NCBI GenBank assembly: GCA_963720475.1 | Contig: OY970394.1 | Span: forward strand, 434,001 to 498,000 | Direction: 5' to 3' | DNA: 64,000 nucleotides | Source: G963720475 sp963720475 | Lineage (GTDB): Bacteria > Actinomycetota > Thermoleophilia > Solirubrobacterales > Thermoleophilaceae | Shown here: piece by piece, positions 17,123-26,873 of the stretch | Position numbering within the stretch: the stretch's first letter is position 1 | Layout of the letters: every line of letters begins with the position of its first letter | Translations under genes and position numbers: made by a program | Notes under the pieces: model-generated | What the model was told of the DNA's origin: nothing | The model's input: the letters and a program-made list of their open reading frames with translations, nothing else | Database searches by the model: none

Positions 17123-17653
17123 GTGGGCGAGGCCGACGACAGAGATCGCTACCGGGCCGTGATCGGCAACTTCGTCACCGGTGTTGCGGTCGTGACCACC
17201 GCGGGCGATGCCGGACCGGCGGGACTGACGACGAACGCCATCGCGTCGCTGTCGCTCGATCCGCTGATGCTGGTCGCCTGCCTCGACCGCAGCTCGCGGA
17301 CGCTCGAGGTGGTGCGCGAGTCGCGCCGACTGGCGGTCAACGTGCTCGCGGCCGACCACGGCGAGCTCGCCACCACGTTCGCCGGGAAGGCCTCGCACGC
17401 GGAGAAGTTCCGCGACGTCGGCTGGCGCGACATTGACGGCGTCCCGGTGCTCGACGGCGTCGTCGCATGGGTGACCGGCACGGTCGAGGACCTCGTCGAA
17501 GGCGGCGACCACCTGATCGCGCTCGTCGCGGTCAGCTCGTTCGATGCGCCCGGCGGCGACCCGATGGTGTTCCACGCCGGCGACTACCGGCCACTCGACT
17601 GGCTAGGACAGGCCGGACTGCATCGCCCGCAGCGCGAGGGTCACGATCAGTAA
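17123..17653 (+). CDS. Flavin reductase-like domain protein
   Basis: A 176-residue FMN-binding split-barrel protein of the HpaC/RutF group, small NAD(P)H-dependent flavin reductases that feed two-component monooxygenases. The features are FVTGVAVVTT, the FMN-contacting TTNAIASLSLDPLMLVACL, and GKASHAEKF. The GTG start at 17123 lies seven bases after TATATA with no ribosome binding site. No monooxygenase is adjacent. The 3' end overlaps the convergent membrane protein gene by about 50 bases. Confidence 0.88.
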   Translation: MGEADDRDRYRAVIGNFVTGVAVVTTAGDAGPAGLTTNAIASLSLDPLMLVACLDRSSRTLEVVRESRRLAVNVLAADHGELATTFAGKASHAEKFRDVGWRDIDGVPVLDGVVAWVTGTVEDLVEGGDHLIALVAVSSFDAPGGDPMVFHAGDYRPLDWLGQAGLHRPQREGHDQ

Positions 17654-18064
17654 CGCGCCAATCGTCATCACGCCCATCTCCCGCAGCACGATCCGCCGGG
17701 CGAGCGCGACCTCCTGCGAGCGGTCGAGCGACTCGAGGTCGCCCGCCGCAGAGACCTCGCGCTGCATCGCGCCGACGCGCATCGCCTCCGACACGAGCGT
17801 GATCACGAGCGGCGCGACGCCGTAGATCACGTGCAGCTCGTCGCCGGCGCGGTCGCCGCGGGCGAGCATGATCCCGCCGACGATCACCTCCGCGACCACG
17901 GTCGCCTGCGCGACGCGCAGGAGGTACCAGAACGCGACCGACGGCTCGTGCCGCAGCCAGGCGACGGCCCCCCAACCCGCAGCGAGCACGTTGGTGGCGA
18001 GCACGGCGATCCCCAGAACGAGGTGGACGTCCTTCAGAAAGAGCCCTTTCGCACTATGTAGCAA
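17603..18064 (-). CDS. Four-helix membrane protein of unknown function
   Basis: A 153-residue integral membrane protein with four predicted helices: about 12-34, 45-70, 80-97 and 128-148. The helix with conserved polar residues, VAEVIVGGIMLARG, is reminiscent of small DUF2269-like proteins, but no family is firmly recognised. TTG at 18064 is the start used. It is divergent from nuoA with only 35 bases between, so the inverted repeat there may influence both. Confidence 0.65.
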   Translation of the reverse strand: MLHSAKGLFLKDVHLVLGIAVLATNVLAAGWGAVAWLRHEPSVAFWYLLRVAQATVVAEVIVGGIMLARGDRAGDELHVIYGVAPLVITLVSEAMRVGAMQREVSAAGDLESLDRSQEVALARRIVLREMGVMTIGALLIVTLALRAMQSGLS

Positions 18065-18075
18065 CTTGTCACAAG

Positions 18076-18091
18076 GCGGTATATAAACCGC
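18076..18091. promoter_or_regulatory. Inverted repeat upstream of nuoA
   Basis: GCGGT-ATATAA-ACCGC is a perfect five-base inverted repeat whose AT-only centre overlaps the likely nuoA -10 region (TATATAA). It lies nine bases before the nuoA ATG. It may be an operator for the complex I operon or only a promoter core. Confidence 0.4.
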
Positions 18092-18099
18092 TCGCAGCG

Positions 18100-18456
18100 A
18101 TGATCGACGCCTATCTTCCGGTCTTGGTGTTCGTAGCCCTCGGCCTCGCGGTGGGCTCCGCGTTCACCGCGCTGAACCACTTCACCGGCCCGCGCAAGCC
18201 GAGCAAGGTCAAAAGCGATCCGTACGAGTGCGGCCTCCCGTCGGAGGTCAAGAAGAGCTTCCGCTTCGGGATCAGCTTCTACCTCATCGCGATGCTCTTC
18301 ATCCTGTTCGACATCGAGGTGATCTTCCTCTACCCGGTGGCGCTGCAGCTGAAGGCGCTCGGGACCTTCGCACTCGTCGAGACCGGAATCTTCATCGTGT
18401 TGCTGTTCGTGGCGTTCGTTTTCGTCTGGAGGCGGGGGGCGCTCGAATGGAAGTGA
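18100..18456 (+). CDS. nuoA: NADH-quinone oxidoreductase subunit A
   Basis: A 118-residue subunit of the membrane arm of proton-pumping complex I, at the quinone-channel junction. Three membrane helices are predicted, and the conserved loop SDPYECGLP and the segment RFGISFYLIAMLFILFDIEV are intact. First gene of a complete nuoA-N operon. ATG at 18100; the stop overlaps nuoB by 10 bases. Confidence 0.97.
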   Translation: MIDAYLPVLVFVALGLAVGSAFTALNHFTGPRKPSKVKSDPYECGLPSEVKKSFRFGISFYLIAMLFILFDIEVIFLYPVALQLKALGTFALVETGIFIVLLFVAFVFVWRRGALEWK

Positions 18457-19058
18457 TCCGCACCCGGCTCGACTCGCCGGAGGACCTCAAGGTCCGCCAG
18501 CGGCGCTCGCAGGAGCTGCTCCGCGGCGAGCTCGAGGGCAAGGACCTCGAGGAGTTCGTCGAGGAGCGCCTGCTGGTCACGACCTTCGAGAAGATGCAGC
18601 ACTGGGGTCAGGCCAACGCGTGCTGGCCGCTCACCTTCGGGCTCGCCTGCTGCGCGATCGAGATGATCGCGATCGTCGGCTCACCGCGAAACGACCTCGC
18701 GCGCTTCGGCCTCGAAGCGCTGCGCGCGTCACCGCGCCAGGCCGACATGCTGATCTTGAGCGGGCGGATCTCGATCAAGATGGCGCCGGTAATCCGCCGC
18801 ATCTACGACCAGATGCTCGAGCCGAAGTGGGTGATCTCGATGGGCGCCTGCGCGTCGAGCGCCGGGATGTTCAACAACTACGCGCTCGTCGCCGGCGCGC
18901 ACAAGTTCCTCCCGGTGGACATCTACGTGCCGGGCTGCCCGCCGCGGCCGGAGGCCCTCAACTACGGGATCATCAAGCTCCAGAAGAAGATCCGCGAGCA
19001 GCCGGAACTCGGCTGGCGGGAGCGCTACAGGGCTCAGGAAACGACAGAGAGTGCCTGA
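18447..19058 (+). CDS. nuoB: NADH-quinone oxidoreductase subunit B
   Basis: A 203-residue subunit that holds the N2 iron-sulfur cluster next to the quinone site. The four cysteine ligands are visible in LACCAIEM (adjacent pair), GACASS and GCPPRPEA. The ATG at 18447 lies inside the end of nuoA. The N-terminal 40 residues are charged and variable, as in other actinobacteria. Confidence 0.97.
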   Translation: MEVIRTRLDSPEDLKVRQRRSQELLRGELEGKDLEEFVEERLLVTTFEKMQHWGQANACWPLTFGLACCAIEMIAIVGSPRNDLARFGLEALRASPRQADMLILSGRISIKMAPVIRRIYDQMLEPKWVISMGACASSAGMFNNYALVAGAHKFLPVDIYVPGCPPRPEALNYGIIKLQKKIREQPELGWRERYRAQETTESA

Positions 19059-19575
19059 CGCGACCGGGCTCGAGCTGATCGCGCGGCGCCTGCGGGACGC
19101 CCTCGGCGACGACGCGGTCACGGGGACGAGCTACTTCCGCGGGCAGGCGACGATCGAGGTCGCCCCGGCGCGCGTGCACGACGTGCTCGAGCGCCTGCGT
19201 GACGACCCCGACGAGCCGTTTGGCCAGCTGATGAGCGTGCACGGCTGCGATTACCTGCCGGACGAGCCACGCCTCGGCGTCCATTACCAGCTGATCGACA
19301 TGCACCGCCCGGACCGCATCGCGGTGAAGGCGCGGATGGGCGTGGACGAGGCGAGCGTGCCGTCGGTCGTGGACCTCTACCCCGGGGCGGACTTCCACGA
19401 GCGCGAGGTCTACGACATGTTCGGCGTCGTCTTCGAGGGCCATCCCGACCTGCGACGGATCCTGATGCCCGAGGACTACGAGGGCCACCCGCAGCGGCGC
19501 GACTTCCCGATCGGCGGCGAGGTCGTCCACTTCACGTACAACGAGGACGTCGCCGAGGGCTCCGCGAATGACTGA
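19051..19575 (+). CDS. nuoC: NADH-quinone oxidoreductase subunit C
   Basis: A 174-residue 30-kDa-type subunit of the peripheral arm. The family signature is HEREVYDMFGVVFEGHPDLRR near 110-132, followed by DYEGHPQRRDFP. It is separate from NuoD, not fused. The GTG start at 19051 overlaps the end of nuoB by eight bases, and its stop overlaps nuoD. Confidence 0.96.
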   Translation: MPDATGLELIARRLRDALGDDAVTGTSYFRGQATIEVAPARVHDVLERLRDDPDEPFGQLMSVHGCDYLPDEPRLGVHYQLIDMHRPDRIAVKARMGVDEASVPSVVDLYPGADFHEREVYDMFGVVFEGHPDLRRILMPEDYEGHPQRRDFPIGGEVVHFTYNEDVAEGSAND

Positions 19576-20825
19576 CCCGACCCCGCTCGACACGCCCTAC
19601 CGCGAGCGCGAGGAGTCGGTCACGCTCGGCAGCGTCGGCGGTGATAACGGCGACGTGGACACCGAGCTGTTCACGATCAACCTCGGCCCGCACCACCCCG
19701 CCACCCACGGCGTGCTCCGCCTGCTGACCACTCTCGAGGGCGAGTACGTGCGCGACGTCGTCCCGATCATCGGCTACCTCCACACCGGGATCGAGAAGAG
19801 CTGCGAGGAGCACTCCTACTGGAAGGTCATCCCGTTCGTCGAGCGGATGGACTACCTCGCCTACTACTCGAACATGCTCGCCTACTGCGGCGCGGTCGAG
19901 CAGCTGCTCGAGCGAAGAGGTGCCGCTGCGCGCGCAGTACCTGCGCGTGATCCACCTCGAGCTGAACCGCATCTCGAGCCACCTCTTCTGGCTCGGCACG
20001 GCGGCGCTCGACGTCGGCGCGATCTCGATGCTCTGGTACGCGCTGCGCGAGCGCGACCTGCTGCTCGACCTGTTCGAGATGTCGTCGGGCCAGCGGATGC
20101 ACACGCGCTACTTCCAGGTCGGGGGAGTCGTCGAGGACATCCCGCCCGGGTTCGAGCAGAAGGTGCGCGAATTCGTCGCCGCGATGCCGGGCCGGATCGA
20201 CCAGTACGAGGCGCTGCTGAACAAGAACGAGATCTTCCTCCAACGCCTGAAGGGGACCGGGACCGTGTCCGAGGAGCGGCTGCTCGAGCTCGGCGTCACC
20301 GGCCCGCTGCTGCGCGCGTCGGGCAACCCGTGGGACCTGCGGAAGGCCGATCCCTACTGCTCCTACGACCACTTCGACTTCCGCATCCCGGTCGGCACGG
20401 TCGGCGACAACTACGACCGCTTCCGCGTCCGGATGGCGGAGATGCGCGAGTCGGTGCGGATCATCGAGCAGGCGCTCGACGGGCTCCCCGAGGGCCCCTA
20501 CATCACCGCCAACCGCAAGGTCGCGCTGCCGCCGCGCGACGAGCTGGCTACGTCGATGGAGGCGCTGATCCACCACTTCAAGCTCGTGACCGAGGGCTTC
20601 CGCCCGCCGCCCGGCGAGTACTACGCGGCGGTCGAGTCGCCGCGCGGCGAGCTCGGCTGCTTCGTCGTCTCGGACGGATCGGCGAAGCCGTCGCGGGTGC
20701 ACATGCGCGACCCCTCGTTCAACAACATGCAGATGGTGCCCGACATGGGGCGCGACGGGCTGATCGCCGACCTGATCGCCTCGGTCGCGATGCTCGACCC
20801 GATCATCGGCGGGGTGGACCGGTGA
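19568..20825 (+). CDS. nuoD: NADH-quinone oxidoreductase subunit D (one frameshift)
   Basis: The 49-kDa subunit, which forms the quinone-reducing site with NuoB. The start of the core LGPHHPATHGVLRLLTTLEGE and the C-terminal LDPIIGGVDR are intact. The frame must move by one extra base at 19913-19916 (gagcgaagagg), between VEQLLER and EVPLRAQYLRVI. Removing one a restores a standard NuoD sequence. The gene is essential to the complex, so this is most likely a sequence error. It overlaps nuoC (8 bases) and nuoE (GTGA). Confidence 0.95.
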
Positions 20826-21467
20826 GCGCCAACGGCGTTCCGCGGCCGATCCAGAACGTCCCGCGCGCGGCGACGACCGGCTGGGACGAGGCCGTGGACC
20901 CCTCGAAGGCCCCGGCCGAGATCCCCGATCCCGCGCTGACGCCGGTGCCCGAGGGCCTGCGCGAGGAGATCGAGACGATCATCGGCCGTTACCCGGACCG
21001 CCACTCCGCCGCGCTGCCGGCGCTCACCGCCGCGCAGAGGGTGCACGGCTGGTGCTCGCCGGAGGCGATCGCCCAGGTGGCGGCGGTCATGCGCGTGACG
21101 CCGGCCTACCTCACGTCGGTCGTGACGTTCTACGACATGTTGCGCGAGCAGCCCGTCGGCAGCCACTACCTGTACGTCTGCACGAGCGTCGCGTGCTGCC
21201 TGCGCGATGCGAAGGACGTCTACGACGCGATCGTCGTCGCGGCCGAGGAGGCCGGACCTCGGCGATGTCGAGATCCGTGAGTTCGAGTGCCTCGGCGCGT
21301 GCGACATGGCACCGATGTGTTCGGTGGACGGCCGCTTCGTCGGTCCGCTGTCCGAGGCGGACGCGCCCGAGATCGTCGCCGCGATCAAGGAGGGCCGCGA
21401 GGTTCTGCCGGGACGAAGCCTCAGCGACGAGGACTTCGCACTGCCGTGGCAGGAGAAGGGGCGATGA
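20822..21467 (+). CDS. nuoE: NADH-quinone oxidoreductase subunit E (one frameshift)
   Basis: The 24-kDa thioredoxin-like subunit carrying the N1a [2Fe-2S] cluster. Ligand cysteines lie in CTSVACCLRD and in ECLGACDMAPM. A 40-residue N-terminal leader precedes the domain. One extra base near 21252-21255 (gccggacctc) breaks the frame between AAEEA and DLGDVEIREF. The GTG at 20822 overlaps the nuoD stop, and the stop overlaps the nuoF start as ATGA. Confidence 0.94.
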
Positions 21468-22798
21468 GCGACCGTGAAGGGGAGATCTCGGTCCTGCTCG
21501 AGCACATCGACGAGCCGGGGCTCGCGACGATCGACGTCTTCGAACGGCTCGGCGGATACGAGGCGGCGCGCAAGGCGCTGACGGAGATGGAACCCGCAGA
21601 CGGTCGTCGAGGAGCTTGAGGCATCGGGCCTGCGCGGCCGCGGCGGAGCGGGCTTCTCGATGGGAAAGAAGGCGAGCTTCATCCCCCAGGGGCAGATGGA
21701 CAAGTTCCTCTGCTGCAACGCCGACGAGTCCGAGCCGGGCACGTTCAAGGACCGGCTGCTGATGCAGACGCAACCCGCACCAGCTGATCGAGGGGATGAT
21801 CATCGCCTCCTACGCGGCCGGCGCCAACCGCGCGTTCATCTTCATCCGCGGCGAGTACGAGCACCAGGCCGACATCCTCGACCGCGCGGTCGCCGAGGCC
21901 TACGACAAGGGCTACCTCGGCGAGCGCGTCTTCGGCTCGAGCCACTCCGTCGAGCTCGTCGTCCACCGCGGCGCGGGCGCCTACATCTGCGGTGAGGAGT
22001 CGGCGCTGCTCGACGCGCTCGAGGGCAAGCGCGGCAACCCGCGGCTGAAGCCGCCGTTCCCCGCCAACCAGGGCCTCTACCAGGGGCCGACGCTGATCAA
22101 CAACGTCGAGACGCTCGCCTGCGCCGGGCTGATCATCGGGCGCGGCGCCGACTGGTTCCGCTCGTACGGCACCGAGCAGTCGACGGGCCCGAAGCTCGTG
22201 TCGGTCTCGGGCAACGTACAGCGCCCGGGCAACTACGAGATCGAGCTGGGGATCACCGGACGCGAGCATCGTCTATGGCCTCGCCGGCGGTCCGCCGGAC
22301 GGGCGCAAGGTCAAGTGCTGGTTCCCCGGCGGCTCGTCGGCGCCCGTCCTGCTCGACGAGCACCTCGACGTCCCCTACACGTTCGAGGACATGGAGAAGG
22401 CGGGCTCGATGCTCGGCTCCGGCGCGATCATCGTCGCCGACGACTCGACGCAGATCGTCCACCTCGCGCTGCGGCTGGCGAAGTTCTATCGCCACGAGTC
22501 GTGCGGCAAGTGCGTGCCGTGCCGCGAGGGCACGAACTGGACGGTCCAGATGCTCGAGCGGATCGACGCCGGCGACGCGACGCCGATGGACCTCGAGCTG
22601 ATGGCGTCGGTCCAGGAGAACATCATCGGCCACTGCCTCTGCGTCCTCGGCGACTCGATGGCGATGCCGGTCGGCTCGATGGTGAAGCACTTCCGCGCCG
22701 AGTTCGAGCAGCACATCGAGGAGGCGCGCGGCGCGCGCGACATGATCGAGATGATCGAGGCGGACCCCGCCGCCGCGCGGCTGGAGGCGACGGCCTGA
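21464..22798 (+). CDS. nuoF: NADH-quinone oxidoreductase subunit F (three frameshifts)
   Basis: The NADH-oxidising subunit with FMN and cluster N3. The nucleotide site GLRGRGGAGF, the CGEESALLDALEG loop and N3 ligands in ESCGKCVPCREG and GHCLC are all present. The frame shifts by one extra base at 21593-21596, 21771-21776 and 22256-22259. The first two share the octamer aacccgca and the third has ccggac, also seen at the nuoE break. Corrected, the product is about 444 residues and complete. Errors are likelier than gene decay. Confidence 0.94.
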
Positions 22799-25308
22799 TG
22801 CCTCGTCCCGAGGAGCGCATGGTCACGTTCGAGATCGACGGGCGCGAGGTCACCGCGGCGGAGGGCGTCATGCTCGTCGACGGGGCCAAGGAGGGCGACG
22901 TCGAGATCCCGTACTTCTGTTACGAGCCGAAGCTCGGCGAGCCGGTCGGCGCGTGCCGCATGTGCCTCGTCGAGATCGAGGGGATCCCGAAGCTGCAGAC
23001 GGCGTGCTCGACGCCGGTGAAGGACGGGATGGTCGTCACGACCACCTCCGACCGCGTCAAGGAAGCGCAGGCCGCGGTCGTCGAGTTCATCCTGATCAAC
23101 CACCCGCTCGACTGCCCGGTCTGCGACAAGGGCGGCGAGTGCCCGCTCCAGGACGTGACCTTCGGCTGGGGCCCCGGGCGCTCGCGCTTCGTCGAGCCGA
23201 AGCGCCACTTCAAGAAGCCGCTCGAGCTTTCGCCGCTGGTGGCGATCGACCGCGAGCGCTGCATCCTGTGCTACCGCTGCGTGCGCTTCTCGCAGGAGAT
23301 CGCCGAGGACTACCAGCTCGCATTCCTCGAGCGCGGCTACCACACCTTTGTCGGGACCCACGACGGGCACCCATATGTCGCGCCGTTCAGCGGCAACATC
23401 ATCGAGCTCTGCCCCGTCGGCGCTCTGACCTCGACCGCCTACCGCTTCCGCGCGCGGCCGTGGGACGTCGAGGGGGCGGGCTCGGTCTGCTCGCTGTGCC
23501 CGAGCCAGTGCAACATCGAGTTCACGGTCCGCGACGACGACAAGGTCCTGCGCGTCCGCTCGCGCTTCGAGGGGCATGGCAACAAGCAGGTCGACGACGG
23601 CTGGCTCTGCGACCGCGGTCGCTTCGGCTACCAGGCCGTCCACTCGACCGAGCGGATCACCGAGCCGTTGCTGAACGACGGCGGCTCCCTGCGGCCCGTC
23701 TCCTGGGACCAAGCGCTCGACGCGGCGGCCGCGGGCCTGCGCCGCGCCGGAGCGAAGACCGCCGCGCTCGCCGGGCCGGAGACGACGAACGAAGAGGGCT
23801 TCGCGCTTCAGCGGCTGATGCGCTCCGCACTCGGCTCGCCGCATGTCGCCGCCCGCCCCGGGGCGGCGCTCGACGCGGAGCAGGCGCGTGTGCTGGCCGA
23901 CCCGGCGCTCGGTGCGAAGGTGGCCGACATCGATTACGCCGGCGTCGTCCTCGTGCTCGAGTCGGAGCTCGTCGACGAGTCGCCGATCCTCGACCTGCGG
24001 GTGCGAAAGGGCGCGCGGCGACACGGCGTGAAGCTGATCGTCGCCTCCAGCCGCCCTAGCTCGCTCGACCCGAACGCGGCGGTGACGCTGCGCTTCGCAC
24101 CCGGCGCGAGCGAGGCCGCGCTGCGGGCGCTGTCCGCCGCCGTCGGCGAGCCCAGGACGGGCGAGCCCGCCAGCCTCGACGAGCTCGCGCGCCGCGCCGG
24201 CGCCGACCCGGACGCCGTCCGCGCAGCCGCCGGGCTTCTACGGCGCGCCGAGTCCAAGGTCGTGCTCTGGGGCGAGCGCGTGTCGGAGGGCGAGCGCGGG
24301 CCCCAGTCGATCGCCGCCCTGCTCGATCTCGCCGGGGATATGAACCTTGCGGGTCACGAGGAGTCCGGGCTGCTCGAGGTGCCGCGCTCGACGAACGCGC
24401 GCGGTCTGCGCGAGGTCGGCTGCGACCCGAACCTCGGCCCCGGCCTCGCCGAGCCGTCCGAGGCGGGCCTCGACGCGCCCGGGATCGCGAACGCGCTCGC
24501 GGGCGGCGATCTGAACACGCTCCTGCTCGTCGGCTCCGACCCGCTGCGGACCCATCCCGACCGCGCCGCCTGGGAGCGCGCGCTCGACGCCGCGGGCTTC
24601 GTCGTGGCGGTGGCCGATTTCGCCAGCGAGACGATCACCGATCACGCGAAGGTCGTGTTCCCGGCCGAGTCCTACGCTGAGCGGGAGGGCACCCTCACCC
24701 ACCCCGACGGTCGCCTCCAGCGCGTGCGCCAGGCGATCGGCCGCCCGGGCGAGGTGCGCCCGCTGTGGAGCGTCCTCGGCGCGCTCGAGGCGGCTATTAC
24801 GGAGCAGGACGAACAGCCCGCCGACGGGTACTCCGACGCCTTTACGCAGATGTCGCAGGCCGTGCCGTTCTACGGCGTCACGCTCGAAGAGGTGGGCGGC
24901 GAGGGCGTCCGCTGGCAGGAGCGCGAGGGCGCCTCCGCTCCGCAGGCGTCCGGCGAAGACGACGGTGAAGCCGGATCCGCGCCCGAGCCACCGCCCGTCC
25001 CGGAAGGCCTGCGCCTCGGCACGATCGCCTCGCTCTGGGCCACGCGCGAGACCGACCACTCGCCGGTGCTGCGCTTCCTCGCGCCCGAGCAGCGCGCCCA
25101 GCTCTCGCCCGCGGACGCCGAGCGGCTCGGGATCGCGGAGGGCGACGGCGTCGAGGTGAGCGCGAACGGGGCCTCCGTCTCGGCGATCGCCGCGCTCCAT
25201 TCCGGGGTGCCCGCCGGGAGCGTCTTCCTGATCGAGGGCACGACGGCCGACAACGCGACGGCGCTGATGAACGGAGCGCCGCGGACGGTTGAGGTGCGCA
25301 AGGCATGA
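22798..25308 (+). CDS. nuoG: NADH-quinone oxidoreductase subunit G
   Basis: An 836-residue subunit carrying several iron-sulfur clusters. N-terminal [2Fe-2S] ligands lie in GACRMC and QTACST; then HPLDCPVCDKGGECPLQD, CILCYRC with CPVG, and a further CSLCPSQC motif with a later Cys in WLCDRGR, which suggests the additional N7-type cluster site. The rest is a molybdopterin-oxidoreductase-like fold. The frame is uninterrupted. The start shares one base with the nuoF stop (TGATG). Confidence 0.96.
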   Translation: MPRPEERMVTFEIDGREVTAAEGVMLVDGAKEGDVEIPYFCYEPKLGEPVGACRMCLVEIEGIPKLQTACSTPVKDGMVVTTTSDRVKEAQAAVVEFILINHPLDCPVCDKGGECPLQDVTFGWGPGRSRFVEPKRHFKKPLELSPLVAIDRERCILCYRCVRFSQEIAEDYQLAFLERGYHTFVGTHDGHPYVAPFSGNIIELCPVGALTSTAYRFRARPWDVEGAGSVCSLCPSQCNIEFTVRDDDKVLRVRSRFEGHGNKQVDDGWLCDRGRFGYQAVHSTERITEPLLNDGGSLRPVSWDQALDAAAAGLRRAGAKTAALAGPETTNEEGFALQRLMRSALGSPHVAARPGAALDAEQARVLADPALGAKVADIDYAGVVLVLESELVDESPILDLRVRKGARRHGVKLIVASSRPSSLDPNAAVTLRFAPGASEAALRALSAAVGEPRTGEPASLDELARRAGADPDAVRAAAGLLRRAESKVVLWGERVSEGERGPQSIAALLDLAGDMNLAGHEESGLLEVPRSTNARGLREVGCDPNLGPGLAEPSEAGLDAPGIANALAGGDLNTLLLVGSDPLRTHPDRAAWERALDAAGFVVAVADFASETITDHAKVVFPAESYAEREGTLTHPDGRLQRVRQAIGRPGEVRPLWSVLGALEAAITEQDEQPADGYSDAFTQMSQAVPFYGVTLEEVGGEGVRWQEREGASAPQASGEDDGEAGSAPEPPPVPEGLRLGTIASLWATRETDHSPVLRFLAPEQRAQLSPADAERLGIAEGDGVEVSANGASVSAIAALHSGVPAGSVFLIEGTTADNATALMNGAPRTVEVRKA

Positions 25309-26318
25309 GCCTCCTCGCCCAGAGCGCCGACGTGGTCGAGTCGGCCGGCGTCCAGATCATCAAGTCGGTCGTGATCTTCGGGGTGATCTTCGCGATCGTC
25401 CCGCTGCTGACGCTACTCGAACGCAAGCTGATCGGGCGCTTCCAGGCGCGCTACGGACCGAACCGCGTCGGGCCCTACGGCCTGCTCCAGCCGATCGCCG
25501 ATGTGCTGAAGCTGCTCTCGAAGGAGCCCTCGTATCCGCGTACTGCGGTCGTCTGGATGATGGCGATCGCGCCGGTGATCTCGATCTTCACGGCGATCGC
25601 GACGCTCGCGATCATCCCCTTCGGGCCGGTAGGCGCCTGGGGCGGCGAGTTCGGCCTCTACGGGATCGACGTCTCGATCGGGATCCTCTACGCGTTCGCC
25701 TTCGGTGCGATCGCGTTCTACGCGTTCGTCCTCGGCGGCTGGGCGTCGGGGTCGAAGTACTCGTTCCTGGGCGCAATGCGCTCGGCCGCGCAGCTGATCT
25801 CCTACGAAGTCGCGCTCGGGCTCGCGCTGATCGGCGTCGTGATGATGACCGGCTCGCTCTCGCTCGTGGACATCGTCGAGAAGCAGGAGGACATCGGCTG
25901 GTTCATCGGCCCGCAGATCGTCGGCTTCCTGATCTTCCTCGTCGCCGGTTTCGCCGAGACCGCGCGCGCGCCGTTCGACCTCCCCGAGGCCGACGCCGAG
26001 ATCGTCGCCGGCTACAACACCGAGTTCGGTGGCATGCGGCTCGCGTCGTTCCTGCTCGCCGAGTACCTCCACATGGTCGTCTTCGCGGGCATCGCGACCG
26101 CGATGTTCCTCGGCGGCTGGCTCGGCCCGGGACCGGAGTGGCTGGCCCCGTTCTGGGTCCTGCTGAAGATGCTCGCCGTCGTCATCTTCTTCATCTGGAT
26201 CCGCGCGACCCTGCCGCGGCTGCGCTACGACCAGCTGATGTCGTTCGGATGGAAGATCCTGCTGCCGCTCGCGACCTTCAACGCGCTCATCACAGCGATC
26301 CTCGTGGTGGTGCTCTAG
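25305..26318 (+). CDS. nuoH: NADH-quinone oxidoreductase subunit H
   Basis: A 337-residue membrane subunit with eight or nine helices that links the quinone site to the proton path. Diagnostic segments are LERKLIGRFQARYGPNRVGP and FDLPEADAEIVAGYNTEF, plus the ETARAPFDL loop. It overlaps nuoG as ATGA. Confidence 0.97.
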   Translation: MSLLAQSADVVESAGVQIIKSVVIFGVIFAIVPLLTLLERKLIGRFQARYGPNRVGPYGLLQPIADVLKLLSKEPSYPRTAVVWMMAIAPVISIFTAIATLAIIPFGPVGAWGGEFGLYGIDVSIGILYAFAFGAIAFYAFVLGGWASGSKYSFLGAMRSAAQLISYEVALGLALIGVVMMTGSLSLVDIVEKQEDIGWFIGPQIVGFLIFLVAGFAETARAPFDLPEADAEIVAGYNTEFGGMRLASFLLAEYLHMVVFAGIATAMFLGGWLGPGPEWLAPFWVLLKMLAVVIFFIWIRATLPRLRYDQLMSFGWKILLPLATFNALITAILVVVL

Positions 26319-26322
26319 CGGC

Positions 26323-26859
26323 ATGACCCCCTACGACCCCTCGCCGGACGTCATCGCCGTCCAGCGCGGCCCGGAGCCGGGCGGCGTCGGCGGCGCCTAC
26401 CGCGTCTTCGGCGAGACGCTGCGCGGGCTGAAGACGACGCTCGCGCGGATCGTCGAGGGCCCGAAGACGATCCAGTACCCGGAGGAGAAGACGCCCGTCT
26501 ACCCGCGCTTTCGCGGCAAGCACAAGCTGCACAAGTTCGACGACACGGGGCTCGAAAAGTGCGTCGGCTGCTCGCTCTGCGCCGCCGCGTGCCCGGCCGA
26601 CTGCATCCGCGTCGTCGCGGCGGAGAACACACCCGAGCACCACGTCTCGGCGGGCGAGCGCTACGCCGCGGTCTACGAGATCAACATGACGCGCTGCATC
26701 TTCTGCGGCTACTGCGAGCTCGCCTGCCCGTTCGACGCGATCACGATGGGGAACGACTACGAGCTCGCCGACTACACGCGCGAGGACCTGATCTTCACGA
26801 AGGAGATGCTGCTCGCCGACCACCCGGAGCGCGCGCCGCTGCGGCGCGAGGGCGAGTAG
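26323..26859 (+). CDS. nuoI: NADH-quinone oxidoreductase subunit I
   Basis: A 178-residue ferredoxin-like subunit with two [4Fe-4S] sites (N6a and N6b): CVGCSLCAAACP near 76-87 and CIFCGYCELACP near 125-136. It passes electrons from NuoG to NuoB. ATG at 26323, four bases after the nuoH stop. Confidence 0.97.
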   Translation: MTPYDPSPDVIAVQRGPEPGGVGGAYRVFGETLRGLKTTLARIVEGPKTIQYPEEKTPVYPRFRGKHKLHKFDDTGLEKCVGCSLCAAACPADCIRVVAAENTPEHHVSAGERYAAVYEINMTRCIFCGYCELACPFDAITMGNDYELADYTREDLIFTKEMLLADHPERAPLRREGE

Positions 26860-26873
26860 CCGGGGGCAGTCCG

